From Flavobacteriales bacterium (GTDB taxonomy: Bacteria > Bacteroidota > Bacteroidia > Flavobacteriales > Flavobacteriaceae), in contig JALWTX010000006.1 in assembly GCA_026993355.1 (NCBI GenBank), forward strand, positions 124,001 to 188,000: a DNA stretch of 64,000 bases, in the 5' to 3' direction. The notes under the pieces are model-generated. The model searched no databases. It was not told where the DNA came from and saw only the letters and a program-made list of their open reading frames with translations. Numbering within the stretch: the first letter of the stretch is position 1; each line of letters opens with the position of its first letter. The translations under genes and the position numbers were made by a program. Below, piece after piece: positions 16,354 to 24,541 of this stretch.

Positions 16354-18048
16354 TTACATTTTCTTATCAACTTTTCTTAAAATATCTGTTTCTTTTTTAA
16401 GTGTCCTTTCCAAAATTTCATTAGCTTTAGCCACTAACTCAGCCGCTTTTTCTTTATTTTTCAAACCAGCGGCATTAATTTTCACATTATAATAAGCCCC
16501 ATAAACTCCAGTTCTGGCACCCATGGCACCCACAGCTGCATCTGAAATAGAAGCCGGCAAACCTGTTTCGGCCATAGCGTCCATAATTTCCATAGAATTA
16601 AATGCTGTTTCCATGACTTTCAAAGGAATTTCTGTGGCATATAAGGTCGCTTCTTCAATGGCTTTTGAACGCATTTTTTTTTCGTCATCTGTTTTTTTAG
16701 GCAAACGAAAAGCTGACATAATTTTGTTAAATGCCCGTGTATCTTCATCGACCAAATGCATAAGTTTTTCTTTATACTTTTGACCTTTTTCTGCCCAATC
16801 GGAATAATATTGCCATTTATCATCCCAACCGCGTTTGTGCGAAGACAAATTGGCTACCATTGTTCCTAAAGAGACCCCTAAAGCAGCCGTATAAGCAGCT
16901 ATAGAACCACCACCCGGAGCCGGCGCTTCTGATGCTGTAAGGTCGGCAAAATCGGCTAAGCTCAGGTCTACTAATTTTGAGCCTTGATCTTTTTCTAAAA
17001 GATACTCAATAATTTTTTCTTCAGGTTTGAAGGGTTTCAAATCATCTGCTCCTAAAGATTTGATGGCTATCAAAATTTTTTCACGTTCTGAAATACCCAA
17101 AGATCTTTGTTGCTTGGTTAAAAAATAGTCTGCAGCATCTAATAAGACTTTCTTCGGTATTAATCCGATTATTTCAGAACCCGTTACACGTACACCACGT
17201 TTGTCAGCAGCCTTAACCGTTTCATCAAAAACCAAATGTACCGGTGCTGCTTTTATGTCGGTAATATTATAAGAGACTTGGGCAATACCATATTCTTCTA
17301 TAAACCAACCGATCCCTTTTACGCCTTTGAATTTTCCGGGAATCCTTACAGGTTGACCATTTTCATCCAATATTTTTTTACCCGTTATGGGATTACCTTC
17401 TCTTTTTATCCGGCCTGCTTCACGAATATCAAAAGCAATAGCGTTAGCTCTCCTGGTAGAAGTAGTATTTAAGTTAATATTATATGCTACCAAAAAATCT
17501 CGTGCAGAAATAGCTATAGCCCCAGATTTAGCAACTGTCTCAGTCATTTCGTTGGGACCAAAATCGGGTTGCCATTCAGGATTTTTTAATTTTTCACTTA
17601 ATCCTTCGTATTCACCTGCCCGTACATTGGCCAAATTTTTTCGTTTATCTTCCGTCGCGGCATTTTCATAAAAATAAACGGGGATGTGTAATTCTTTCCC
17701 GACTCTTTCCCCCAATTTACGGGCATATTCAGCTGTTTCTTCCATAGAAATATTGGCTATTGGTACCAAAGGACAAACATCGGTCGCACCAAAACGCGGG
17801 TGTTCACCTTTATGATGTCGCATGTCTATCAGTTCTTGCGCTTTTTTAATTAAGCGGAAAGCAGCTTCTACGACTTGATCCGGCTCGCCTACAAATGTAA
17901 TAACCGTTCGGTTGGTGGCTTTCCCCGGATCAACATCTAATAATTTTACCCCTTCTACCGTCTCTACTTGACGGGCTATTTCATTTATTTTTTGCAAATC
18001 GCGTCCTTCACTAATATTTGGCACGCATTCTATTAATTTTTTTGGCAT
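16354..18048 (-). CDS. ftcD: Bifunctional glutamate formimidoyltransferase / formimidoyltetrahydrofolate cyclodeaminase
   Basis: The 564-residue protein transfers the formimino group from formiminoglutamate to tetrahydrofolate and then releases ammonia, ending histidine degradation. Residues 1 to about 330 form the transferase, with LIECVPNISEGRD at the start and RHHKGEHPRFGATDVCPLVP-like sequence near residue 80-100. The cyclodeaminase begins near residue 365 with DLTASEAPAPGGGSIAAYTAALG. Both halves look complete, so this is the fused form. No hutH, hutU or hutI lies nearby. It is monocistronic here, with a near-consensus TATTTTTA upstream on its strand. Confidence 0.93.
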   Translation of the reverse strand: MPKKLIECVPNISEGRDLQKINEIARQVETVEGVKLLDVDPGKATNRTVITFVGEPDQVVEAAFRLIKKAQELIDMRHHKGEHPRFGATDVCPLVPIANISMEETAEYARKLGERVGKELHIPVYFYENAATEDKRKNLANVRAGEYEGLSEKLKNPEWQPDFGPNEMTETVAKSGAIAISARDFLVAYNINLNTTSTRRANAIAFDIREAGRIKREGNPITGKKILDENGQPVRIPGKFKGVKGIGWFIEEYGIAQVSYNITDIKAAPVHLVFDETVKAADKRGVRVTGSEIIGLIPKKVLLDAADYFLTKQQRSLGISEREKILIAIKSLGADDLKPFKPEEKIIEYLLEKDQGSKLVDLSLADFADLTASEAPAPGGGSIAAYTAALGVSLGTMVANLSSHKRGWDDKWQYYSDWAEKGQKYKEKLMHLVDEDTRAFNKIMSAFRLPKKTDDEKKMRSKAIEEATLYATEIPLKVMETAFNSMEIMDAMAETGLPASISDAAVGAMGARTGVYGAYYNVKINAAGLKNKEKAAELVAKANEILERTLKKETDILRKVDKKM

Positions 18049-18143
18049 GATAGTATATTTTAAAGTCTAAAAATACATAAAATTAAACGTAAATAAAATG
18101 AAGTCGATAAGAAAAAAAGAAAGAAAAAAGCTAAAATAATTTT

Positions 18144-18171
18144 TTGAAATAAGCAAAAAGTCTTATATTTG
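18144..18171 (+). promoter_or_regulatory. Promoter of the tRNA(CAT) gene
   Basis: TTG at 18144-18146 and TATATTTG at 18164-18171 are separated by 17 bases, matching the Bacteroidota -33/-7 promoter form. The tRNA begins 18 bases after the -7 element. Confidence 0.7.
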
Positions 18172-18189
18172 CAACCGCAATTCGTTGCT

Positions 18190-18264
18190 GGACCCATAGC
18201 TCAGTTGGTTAGTAGCACCTGACTCATAATCAGGGGGTCGCTGGTTCGAGCCCAGCTGGGTCCA
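18190..18264 (+). tRNA. tRNA with CAT anticodon (elongator Met or lysidine-type Ile2)
   Basis: The cloverleaf is clear: a seven-pair acceptor stem (GGACCCA with TGGGTCC), anticodon stem CCTGA/TCAGG with loop CTCATAA and anticodon CAT, and T-arm GCTGG-TTCGAGC-CCAGC. The 3' CCA is not encoded. The D-arm reads GCTC...TAGC, so one pair is a C-T mismatch because of an extra T. CAT anticodons serve initiator Met, elongator Met and Ile2; the paired first acceptor base argues against initiator, but Met and Ile2 cannot be separated here. Confidence 0.92.
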
Positions 18265-18334
18265 CTTTTTTTTTAAAAAATTTTTAACACTTTAAAAAAC
18301 TTTCCTATATTTGTCGTGTTAAAATAATGTTTTT

Positions 18335-18547
18335 ATGAAATTTTCCTTAAGTATTTTATTGGCTTTAATTTCTACTATTGCTCTTGCCGGAAACAATATT
18401 CCGCCTACACCACGTAGAGGTCCTGCCCCACCACCGGGTTTACCCGTTGACAACCATATATTCATCCTTATTGGCATAGCTATTTTCCTATTAATTTTCT
18501 TAAGTAAAAAATTCGATAAGCATAAAATTAAAAAATCGACCTTTTAA
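18335..18547 (+). CDS. Small secreted/membrane protein with PPPGLPVD motif and C-terminal helix
   Basis: This 70-residue protein has a signal peptide (residues 1-18, ending ALA), a proline-rich stretch (IPPTPRRGPAPPPGLPVDN), one membrane helix (about 44-60) and a basic tail. The proline-rich PGLPxD motif followed by a helix and basic end resembles a group of small Bacteroidota proteins with a proposed C-terminal sorting region (PID-CTERM type); I am only moderately sure of that link. The function is unknown. Its stop codon lies inside a bidirectional terminator and overlaps the stop of pgi. Confidence 0.7.
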   Translation: MKFSLSILLALISTIALAGNNIPPTPRRGPAPPPGLPVDNHIFILIGIAIFLLIFLSKKFDKHKIKKSTF

Positions 18548-18559
18548 GATCGATTTTTT
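18530..18559. terminator. Bidirectional terminator inside the overlapping 3' ends of the small protein gene and pgi
   Basis: AAAAAATCGA (18530-18539) pairs with TCGATTTTTT (18550-18559) over ten bases. The T-run or A-run on each side makes it usable in both directions. It encodes the last residues of both convergent genes. Confidence 0.8.
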
Positions 18560-20121
18560 AATTTTATTTGTTCAATTAGCCTCTGCGTTGATAAATCATG
18601 CGCAGATTTTTTATTATCATTTATTAAATCTTGCAATACTTGCTTGGCTAATTTTTTTCCTAATTCGACGCCAAATTGGTCAAAAGCATTAATTTGCCAC
18701 AGCCAAGCTTCCACAAATGTTTTATGTTCAAAATAAGCTATTAAACTTCCCAAAATTTGAGGTGTAATTTTATCCATCAAAATGATAGATGAAGGTCTAT
18801 TCCCCTCAAAATTCTTATAAAGCACTTCATTTTTTTCGCCTTTCATCAAAGCTTCAGATTGGGCAAGCATATTAGCCAAAAGGATAAGATGGTGTTCAGG
18901 AAAATGGGTCGTGCTATTTTCTTTTTCGGCTATAAAAGTAACCGGCACTTTTTTAGTCCCTTGATGTAAGAGTTGAAAAAATGAGTGCTGCGCATTAGTG
19001 CCGATATTTCCCCAAATAATATTACCGGTTTGCCAAGAAACTTTTTCATTGTTTAAACTCACTGATTTACCATTGCTTTCCATAATTAACTGCTGCAAGA
19101 AGTCGGGAAAGTACTTAAGTTTATCAGCATAAGGTAAGTATGCCTCCGTCTCATAACCGAAAAAATTGTTATACAACATAGATATAAAAGCACCTAATGC
19201 CGGAATGTTGTCTTTTAAAGGCGTATTTTTGAAATGCAAATCCATTAGATAAGCGCCTTTTTTTAAATCTTCATAATGCTGATAGCCGACGCTCAAAGCA
19301 ATTGAAATACCAGCCGGACTCCATAACGAATAACGTCCGCCTACCCAATCCCACATAGGGAAAATATTATTGGGATGTATACCAAATTCCAGGGCTTTCT
19401 GAACCCGCGTACTAACTGTGGCAAAATGCTGAGCGATACTATTTTTTCCAAATTTTTCGATATATATTTGTTGAATAGCTTGAGCATTGGTTAAAGTTTC
19501 TTGGGTAGTAAAGGATTTGGATACCACCAAAAATAAGGTAGTTTCTAAATCAATATCTTTCAAAAGTTTATCCAATTCAAATGGATCTATATTTGAAATA
19601 AAGTATGAATTAAGGGAGGCACGAAAGTCATCTAAAGCTTTTACCACCATTTTCGGTCCTAAATCTGATCCTCCTATACCAATATTTACAATGTTTTTTA
19701 TGGGTTTTCCCGTGACACCTTGCCATTGGCCCGATAAAACAGCATTTACAAATTTTTCAATTTTCTTATCCGTTTCTTTAATTAAAGGGATAATATTTTG
19801 CCCTGAGACCAAAACCGGTGTATCATTTTGTTGTCGTAGGGCGGTATGTAACACAGCTCTTTTCTCGGTTTTGTTTATCATTTCACCGGCAAACATAGAA
19901 TTTATAGCATTCTTTAAATTCATGTCATTTGCCAAACTTATAAATTGGTTATGTAAATATTCGTCAAAAAAATGTTTTGAAAAATCGAAGTAAATATGAT
20001 GAAACTTTTTGGCAAAACGATCCAAATGAGCCGGTGTAATCAGTGAAGAAAGTTGCTTCTCCTTCAGTTTTTGAGCATGTTGATCAATCTTTTTCCATGC
20101 GTCTAATTTGGTTGGAATCAT
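18544..20121 (-). CDS. pgi: Glucose-6-phosphate isomerase
   Basis: The 525-residue cytoplasmic enzyme interconverts glucose 6-phosphate and fructose 6-phosphate. Landmarks are NIGIGGSDLGP, SKSFTTQETLTNA, the DWVGGRYSLWSPAGI segment, and NAFDQFGVELGKKLA near the C-terminus with the catalytic lysine. Its start is 11 bases from the murA stop, so it is the last gene of a DUF493-DUF4290-murA-pgi run. Length is normal. Its stop shares TTAA with the convergent small-protein gene. Confidence 0.96.
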   Translation of the reverse strand: MIPTKLDAWKKIDQHAQKLKEKQLSSLITPAHLDRFAKKFHHIYFDFSKHFFDEYLHNQFISLANDMNLKNAINSMFAGEMINKTEKRAVLHTALRQQNDTPVLVSGQNIIPLIKETDKKIEKFVNAVLSGQWQGVTGKPIKNIVNIGIGGSDLGPKMVVKALDDFRASLNSYFISNIDPFELDKLLKDIDLETTLFLVVSKSFTTQETLTNAQAIQQIYIEKFGKNSIAQHFATVSTRVQKALEFGIHPNNIFPMWDWVGGRYSLWSPAGISIALSVGYQHYEDLKKGAYLMDLHFKNTPLKDNIPALGAFISMLYNNFFGYETEAYLPYADKLKYFPDFLQQLIMESNGKSVSLNNEKVSWQTGNIIWGNIGTNAQHSFFQLLHQGTKKVPVTFIAEKENSTTHFPEHHLILLANMLAQSEALMKGEKNEVLYKNFEGNRPSSIILMDKITPQILGSLIAYFEHKTFVEAWLWQINAFDQFGVELGKKLAKQVLQDLINDNKKSAHDLSTQRLIEQIKLKNRS

Positions 20122-20132
20122 TTTAAATAAGT

Positions 20133-21437
20133 TTAAATACGTTCTATTTTAGCCCCTAACTTATTGAGTTTTTCATCTATGGCTTCATATCCCCTGTCAA
20201 TTTGTTCAATATTATGAATAATACTTTTTCCATTGGCAGCCAATGCCGCAATAAGTAATGAAACACCGGCGCGAATATCAGGAGATGTCATGGTGGTTGC
20301 CCTTAATGGATATTTATGATTTAAACCTATGACCGTAGCTCTGTGCGGATCGTTTAGAATGATTTGTGCGCCCATATCAATTAATTTGTCAACAAAAAAT
20401 AAACGGCTTTCAAACATTTTTTGGTGGATTAAAACCACCCCTTCCGCTTGAATAGCTGTGACTAAAACTATACTTAATAAATCGGGTGTAAAACCTGGCC
20501 ATGGTGCATCTGCTACGGTTAATATAGAACCATCCATAAATGTTTGAATGCTGTAATGTTCTTGTGCGGGAATATGGATATCATCACCCCGGTGCTCTAA
20601 TTGAATACCCAATTTTTGGAAAACCCTCGGAATTTGACCCAAATTTTCCCAACTGACATTTTTAATGGTCAAATCAGATTTGGTTATGGCAGCCATACCA
20701 ATCCAACTACCAATTTCTATCATATCAGGCAAAACGCGGTGAGTGGTGCCATGCAGTTTTTTGACTCCATCAATACGCAATAAATTTGAACCAATACCGG
20801 AAATTTTTGCTCCCATTTTATTGAGCATTTTGCTGAGTTGTTGGATATAAGGTTCACAAGCTGCATTATATATTGTGGTTGTACCTTCAGCTAATACTGC
20901 TGCTAATATTATATTAGCGGTGCCTGTTACGGAGGCTTCATCCAATAATAAATCGGCGCCCTTCAATTTATCAGCTGTTAATTTAAAAAAATGTTTATCA
21001 GCATCAATGTCCAATTTTGCCCCTAATTTGAGAAAACCTTCAAAATGGGTATCTAAACGTCTTCTTCCAATTTTATCACCGCCCGGCTTGGTCATAAAAG
21101 CTTTACCGTACCGCGCCAATAGTGGGCCCATAATCATGATAGAGCCTCTTAAACCTCCTCCTTTGGTTTTAAATTCTTCAGATTGTAAATATGCCAGATT
21201 TAAATCATCTGCCTGAAAAGTGTAAGTTCCTTTGTCTTTCTTTTTAATTTTAACCCCCAGATTGCGTAAAATATCAATTAATTTATTAACGTCAATAATA
21301 TCAGGAATATTAGCTATTTCGACTTCTTGATCGGTCAACAATACCGCACTAATAACCTGTAATGCTTCATTTTTAGCGCCTTGCGGATAAATTTCACCTT
21401 TTAAAGGATGTCCACCTTCAATGATAAATGTGCCCAT
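20133..21437 (-). CDS. murA: UDP-N-acetylglucosamine 1-carboxyvinyltransferase
   Basis: The 434-residue enzyme catalyses the first committed step of peptidoglycan synthesis, adding enolpyruvate to UDP-GlcNAc. The N-terminal QGAKNEALQVISA matches the KNxxL substrate-binding motif. At the active-site loop, where most bacteria have a cysteine in GGCxIG, this protein has Asp121 (PGGDKIGRRRLDTH). Asp at that site is known in naturally fosfomycin-resistant MurA enzymes such as that of Mycobacterium tuberculosis. The start is the ATG that overlaps the DUF4290 stop as TGATG; an in-frame TTG one codon upstream is less likely. Confidence 0.95.
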   Translation of the reverse strand: MGTFIIEGGHPLKGEIYPQGAKNEALQVISAVLLTDQEVEIANIPDIIDVNKLIDILRNLGVKIKKKDKGTYTFQADDLNLAYLQSEEFKTKGGGLRGSIMIMGPLLARYGKAFMTKPGGDKIGRRRLDTHFEGFLKLGAKLDIDADKHFFKLTADKLKGADLLLDEASVTGTANIILAAVLAEGTTTIYNAACEPYIQQLSKMLNKMGAKISGIGSNLLRIDGVKKLHGTTHRVLPDMIEIGSWIGMAAITKSDLTIKNVSWENLGQIPRVFQKLGIQLEHRGDDIHIPAQEHYSIQTFMDGSILTVADAPWPGFTPDLLSIVLVTAIQAEGVVLIHQKMFESRLFFVDKLIDMGAQIILNDPHRATVIGLNHKYPLRATTMTSPDIRAGVSLLIAALAANGKSIIHNIEQIDRGYEAIDEKLNKLGAKIERI

Positions 21438-22069
21438 CAATTACGTTTTTTACGATAATTTTGTTTTTTATAATGGTTATTAGTTTTACGTTTTTTTACC
21501 AATAAATTGGACTCCCGTAATTCGTTTTCATCAGCTTTCAAATCTATTTTACCATCCGACAAAATACGTAAATGCTCAAATATAACCGCATCGCTAACTG
21601 TATCTTTATTCCAGGTCAGATAATTTTTTTTCATGTGATTGGCTATTGTTTGAATTAAACGCTCTTTTAATTCACCCTCTTCCCATTTTACTGCTTCATC
21701 AATCATTTTTTTAATAATATGGCCATAAAACCTGAATTTGTAACCTTTTTTAGGGTAGGGTAATTTTTCGGGCTTAGCTTTTAATTTTTCTGGGCTTGGT
21801 TTCGGGAAAGGAGAATCCACATCCAAATCAAATCCGGCCATAATAAATAAATGATCCCAAAGTTTGTGCTGAAAATCGGGCACGTCACGCAAATGCGGAT
21901 TATGTTTGCCTAATAACTTTATAATAGCCAAAGCATTTTTGTTACGCTTATCCCGGTCTTCAATGGTTTTTAAGTAAGCAACCATTTCATGAATATAACG
22001 ACCATATTCCGGAATTACTAAAGGATCACGGTCAGTGTTATAAACATATTTTTTATTGTTCTCAGTCAT
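21437..22069 (-). CDS. DUF4290 domain-containing protein
   Basis: This 210-residue soluble protein begins YNTDRDPLVIPEYGRYIHEMV, the typical start of DUF4290, a family I know only from Bacteroidota next to murA. The middle is helical; the C-terminal 25 residues are strongly basic (KKRKTNNHYKKQNYRKKRN), suggesting contact with nucleic acid or ribosomes. It is coupled to murA by TGATG and lies ten bases behind the DUF493 gene. Function is unknown. Confidence 0.85.
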   Translation of the reverse strand: MTENNKKYVYNTDRDPLVIPEYGRYIHEMVAYLKTIEDRDKRNKNALAIIKLLGKHNPHLRDVPDFQHKLWDHLFIMAGFDLDVDSPFPKPSPEKLKAKPEKLPYPKKGYKFRFYGHIIKKMIDEAVKWEEGELKERLIQTIANHMKKNYLTWNKDTVSDAVIFEHLRILSDGKIDLKADENELRESNLLVKKRKTNNHYKKQNYRKKRN

Positions 22070-22079
22070 ATATAAAATT

Positions 22080-22397
22080 TTATAAGGCCACTAAACCCTC
22101 AATATCTTCCATAGATTTATAACGGTTTATGACAGATTCCGGATTTTTTTCTTCTTCAACAATGGTAACACTGACGTATTTACCATTTTTAGAAAAATTT
22201 GTTTTTAATTCCTCAGGACGTTTTCCAAAACGCTCAGCTGCTTTTTGAATATTTTCTTCCTTGTTAGGCATAATAAATTTATACATATATTTGGCCGGCC
22301 ATTCACTATTTTTTTCTAATTCTTCTTTAAGCCGGTCATAAAAAGCTATTTTTTTTTCATCGCTGTTTTCTTGAGGTTTTTGTTCTTTGTTTTCCAT
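22080..22397 (-). CDS. DUF493 (YbeD-like) family protein
   Basis: The 105-residue protein has the DUF493 core: FYDRLKEELEKNSEWPAKYMYKFIMP, then a Ser/Asn-Gly-Lys-Tyr-Val-Ser-Val-Thr strand. These are small ferredoxin-fold proteins of unknown role (YbeD in E. coli). I chose the ATG at 22397 (MENKEQ); an in-frame TTG at 22424 is the end of a TATATTTG promoter element and so not a start. It is the first gene of the DUF4290-murA-pgi run. Confidence 0.82.
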   Translation of the reverse strand: MENKEQKPQENSDEKKIAFYDRLKEELEKNSEWPAKYMYKFIMPNKEENIQKAAERFGKRPEELKTNFSKNGKYVSVTIVEEEKNPESVINRYKSMEDIEGLVAL

Positions 22398-22400
22398 AAT

Positions 22401-22433
22401 CAAAATTATACTTAATAAGGACAAATATACAAA
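22401..22433 (-). promoter_or_regulatory. Tandem promoter elements of the DUF493-murA-pgi operon
   Basis: On the reverse strand TTTG (22430-22433), 21 bases, then TAATTTTG (22401-22408) fits the -33/-7 form; it ends three bases before the ATG. A second -7 element TATATTTG lies at 22422-22429 and would give a leader of about 20 bases. Which is used cannot be told. Confidence 0.5.
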
Positions 22434-22498
22434 TATTATCTGGGTTAAACCTAAAGATGAGGGTCAATACGGCTTATCCCGATTAAGAAGTTGGGTTA

Positions 22499-23146
22499 TT
22501 AACTTCCTAAACGATTTATAGTCCAACTGTAATCCTTATGTAATTTGTATCTAATTCTGTCATGTAGCCTGTTAGGACGGCCTTGCCAAAATTCAATTTC
22601 AACAGGTTTCACAATATATCCGCCCCAATGGGGTGGGCGGGGTATAGTTTCACCTTCAAATTTACGTTCAAAAAAGTGAAAACGGTTTTCCAAAAATACT
22701 TTATCCGGTATAACCTGGCTTTGCGGCGAGGCCCAAGCACCAATCTGACTGCCACGGGGACGCATCTCAAAATAACCATCTGATAAATTTTCCGGTAACT
22801 TTTCGGCCTTTCCTTTTATAATTACTTGACGTTCTAATTTGGGCCAAAAAAACGCCAGAGAAACATGAGGATTTACCTCTAGAGACCGGCCTTTTTCACT
22901 ATCATAATTGGTATAAAAGACAAAACCTTCCCAAGTAAACTTCTTAAGTAATACGACACGGATACGAGGAAAACCATCTAAACCAAAAGTTGCTAAACTC
23001 ATAGCATTAACTTCAATACAATCTTCATTAGCTTGAGCTTCATAAAACCAATCCCGGAACATTTCCATAGGATTTTCGGGAATATTTTTTTCATCTAAAT
23101 TCCCTTTTTTATAATTGCGCCTATAATTACTTAAATCTTCTTGCAT
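22499..23146 (-). CDS. pdxH: Pyridoxamine 5'-phosphate oxidase
   Basis: The 215-residue FMN enzyme oxidises pyridoxine or pyridoxamine 5'-phosphate to pyridoxal 5'-phosphate. The sequence shows RIRVVLLKKFTWEGFVFYTNYDSEKG (FMN and substrate contacts) and the C-terminal signature WQGRPNRLHDRIRY. Length equals the usual family size. It is transcribed alone from a strong-looking promoter divergent from the Rrf2 regulator, but there is no further evidence that the regulator controls it. Confidence 0.96.
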   Translation of the reverse strand: MQEDLSNYRRNYKKGNLDEKNIPENPMEMFRDWFYEAQANEDCIEVNAMSLATFGLDGFPRIRVVLLKKFTWEGFVFYTNYDSEKGRSLEVNPHVSLAFFWPKLERQVIIKGKAEKLPENLSDGYFEMRPRGSQIGAWASPQSQVIPDKVFLENRFHFFERKFEGETIPRPPHWGGYIVKPVEIEFWQGRPNRLHDRIRYKLHKDYSWTINRLGS

Positions 23147-23166
23147 GACATGAATGACTTTGAAGA

Positions 23167-23196
23167 CAAAGGTATAAATTTTATGACAAGCAACAA
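23167..23196 (-). promoter_or_regulatory. Promoter of pdxH
   Basis: On the reverse strand TTG (23194-23196), 19 bases, TACCTTTG (23167-23174) is a full match to the Bacteroidota promoter form. The ATG follows about 20 bases downstream. Confidence 0.75.
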
Positions 23197-23210
23197 TTGA
23201 TCTATTTTAA

Positions 23211-23240
23211 TTGATTTAATAAATATTTTTTTTACATTTG
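23211..23240 (+). promoter_or_regulatory. Promoter of the Rrf2 regulator gene
   Basis: TTG (23211-23213), 19 bases, TACATTTG (23233-23240) is a full match. It is divergent from the pdxH promoter with only 14 bases between the two -33 elements. The final TTG of the -7 element is in frame with the gene and mimics a start codon. Confidence 0.75.
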
Positions 23241-23255
23241 AAGAAAACACAATTT

Positions 23256-23723
23256 ATGCTATCTAATGCATCCAAATATGCTATACGGTCCATCTTATTT
23301 TTAGCGGATAAGAGTTCAAAAGATAAAAAATTTGGCGCGAAAGAAATAGCCCATGAGTTGGAAATTCCCTTGTCCTTTGTAGCCAAAATATTACAAAAAA
23401 TGGCCAAAGCAGGCGTCATAAGTTCTTCAAAAGGGCCCGGTGGTGGCTTTTATACCTCACCGGAAAATTTAAACAATAATATTCTAAAAATTTTAAGTTT
23501 AACAGAGCAAACAGACATTTTTGAAGGCTGTTTTTTGGGTTTGCCCCGTTGCAGTGATGAAAATCCTTGCCCCATACATCATATTGTTGCCCCTTTTAAA
23601 GAGACTTTATACACCAAATTTCAAAATCAAAGTTTAAGGGATTTTGCCATTGAAATCAAACAAAACGGTTCTTATTTGTCCTTAAAAGGCATAGATGTAA
23701 AAACAGATAATTTATTTAAATAA
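23256..23723 (+). CDS. Rrf2 family transcriptional regulator with Fe-S cysteines
   Basis: From the ATG the protein has 155 residues and opens MLSNASKYAIRSILFLA, the usual Rrf2 start. A winged helix follows (AKEIAHELEIPLSFVAKILQKMAKAGVI). Three cysteines, Cys92-X6-Cys99-X5-Cys105, are close to the IscR arrangement (92, 98, 104), so it probably binds an iron-sulfur cluster and senses cluster status, iron, oxygen or NO. The start upstream at TTG 23238 is rejected because it is the end of the -7 promoter element. Targets are unknown; its own promoter region is shared with pdxH. Confidence 0.88.
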   Translation: MLSNASKYAIRSILFLADKSSKDKKFGAKEIAHELEIPLSFVAKILQKMAKAGVISSSKGPGGGFYTSPENLNNNILKILSLTEQTDIFEGCFLGLPRCSDENPCPIHHIVAPFKETLYTKFQNQSLRDFAIEIKQNGSYLSLKGIDVKTDNLFK

Positions 23724-23725
23724 TA

Positions 23726-24541
23726 TTACCAACTGCCACTGGCACCACCACCGCCAAAGCCACCGCCACCAAAGCCACCACTAAAACCGCCGCCGCCCCA
23801 AGAGCTGCCACTGCCGCCACCCCAAGAACTACGTCCACCGCTAGAGAAAATAATAGGCCCCCCCCCCGAACGCCAACCACCGGAATTATGACCACCCGAC
23901 CTGCGTGAGAGAAGCATAAATAATATAAAAATAAATAAAATGATCAACCATACCGGCACCTTATCATCATCCGGTTTTAAATCATTTTTGTAAGCGCCAT
24001 TTAGAATTTTTATAATATCATCTACCGCTTTATTTAATCCTTGATAAAATTGTCCTTGCCGGAAATAAGGAATCATATCCCGTGAAATGACCCGCTTAGA
24101 CAAGGCATCGGTCAGCCGGTCTTCTACGCCATAACCGGTCCTAATACTTATTTTATGATCATCTTTTGAGACTAATATTAATAAACCATTATCTTTGCCT
24201 TTTTGCCCTATCCCCCATTTATGTGCCCATTCCGTCCCATACAAATTAATATCATCATTAACTTTATTAATGGTGGCTATAACAATTTGTGTAGAAGTAG
24301 AATCATAGTATTTACTAAGCTTTTGTTCCAGCATCCGTCTTTCTTCCGGTGATAAAAGTTTGGCATAGTCATACACTGAATGAGATTTTTGTACAGACAA
24401 AGAAGGCTTGGACGGTAAACCATCAGCTTCAATTTTTAAGGGAGGAACCTCACTTGCGAACTTACTTTGTGCCAAAAAATCAAGGGGCAAAAAAAGAAGC
24501 AAAAAACTAAATAAAAAGCTATAATAAATTTTCAAAGTCAT
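23726..24541 (-). CDS. TPM domain protein with glycine-rich C-terminus (YgcG-like)
   Basis: The 271-residue protein has a signal peptide (to about residue 25), a periplasmic TPM domain (about 55-185, with YDYAKLLSPEERRMLEQKL and KDNGLLILVSKDDHKISIRTG), one membrane helix (about 195-213) and a Gly/Ser/Trp-rich tail (GGGGFGGGGASGSW). This layout is that of the YgcG/TPM_phosphatase family; TPM domains have been linked to photosystem repair and phosphatase activity in plants, but the bacterial role is unclear. It overlaps the upstream TPM gene by one base and belongs to a LemA-TPM-TPM operon. The repeats of GGN codons explain the low-complexity DNA at 23740-23890. Confidence 0.87.
   Translation of the reverse strand: MTLKIYYSFLFSFLLLFLPLDFLAQSKFASEVPPLKIEADGLPSKPSLSVQKSHSVYDYAKLLSPEERRMLEQKLSKYYDSTSTQIVIATINKVNDDINLYGTEWAHKWGIGQKGKDNGLLILVSKDDHKISIRTGYGVEDRLTDALSKRVISRDMIPYFRQGQFYQGLNKAVDDIIKILNGAYKNDLKPDDDKVPVWLIILFIFILFMLLSRRSGGHNSGGWRSGGGPIIFSSGGRSSWGGGSGSSWGGGGFSGGFGGGGFGGGGASGSW

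Noticed and set aside
19487-19993. A 168-codon open frame opposite pgi
   Set aside because: It mirrors the pgi reading frame, has no recognisable domain and no promoter; it is a shadow of a conserved gene.
23740-23890. Low-complexity repeat of CCGCCACC-like units
   Set aside because: It encodes the glycine-rich tail of the TPM protein; no separate repeat or CRISPR-like structure is needed.
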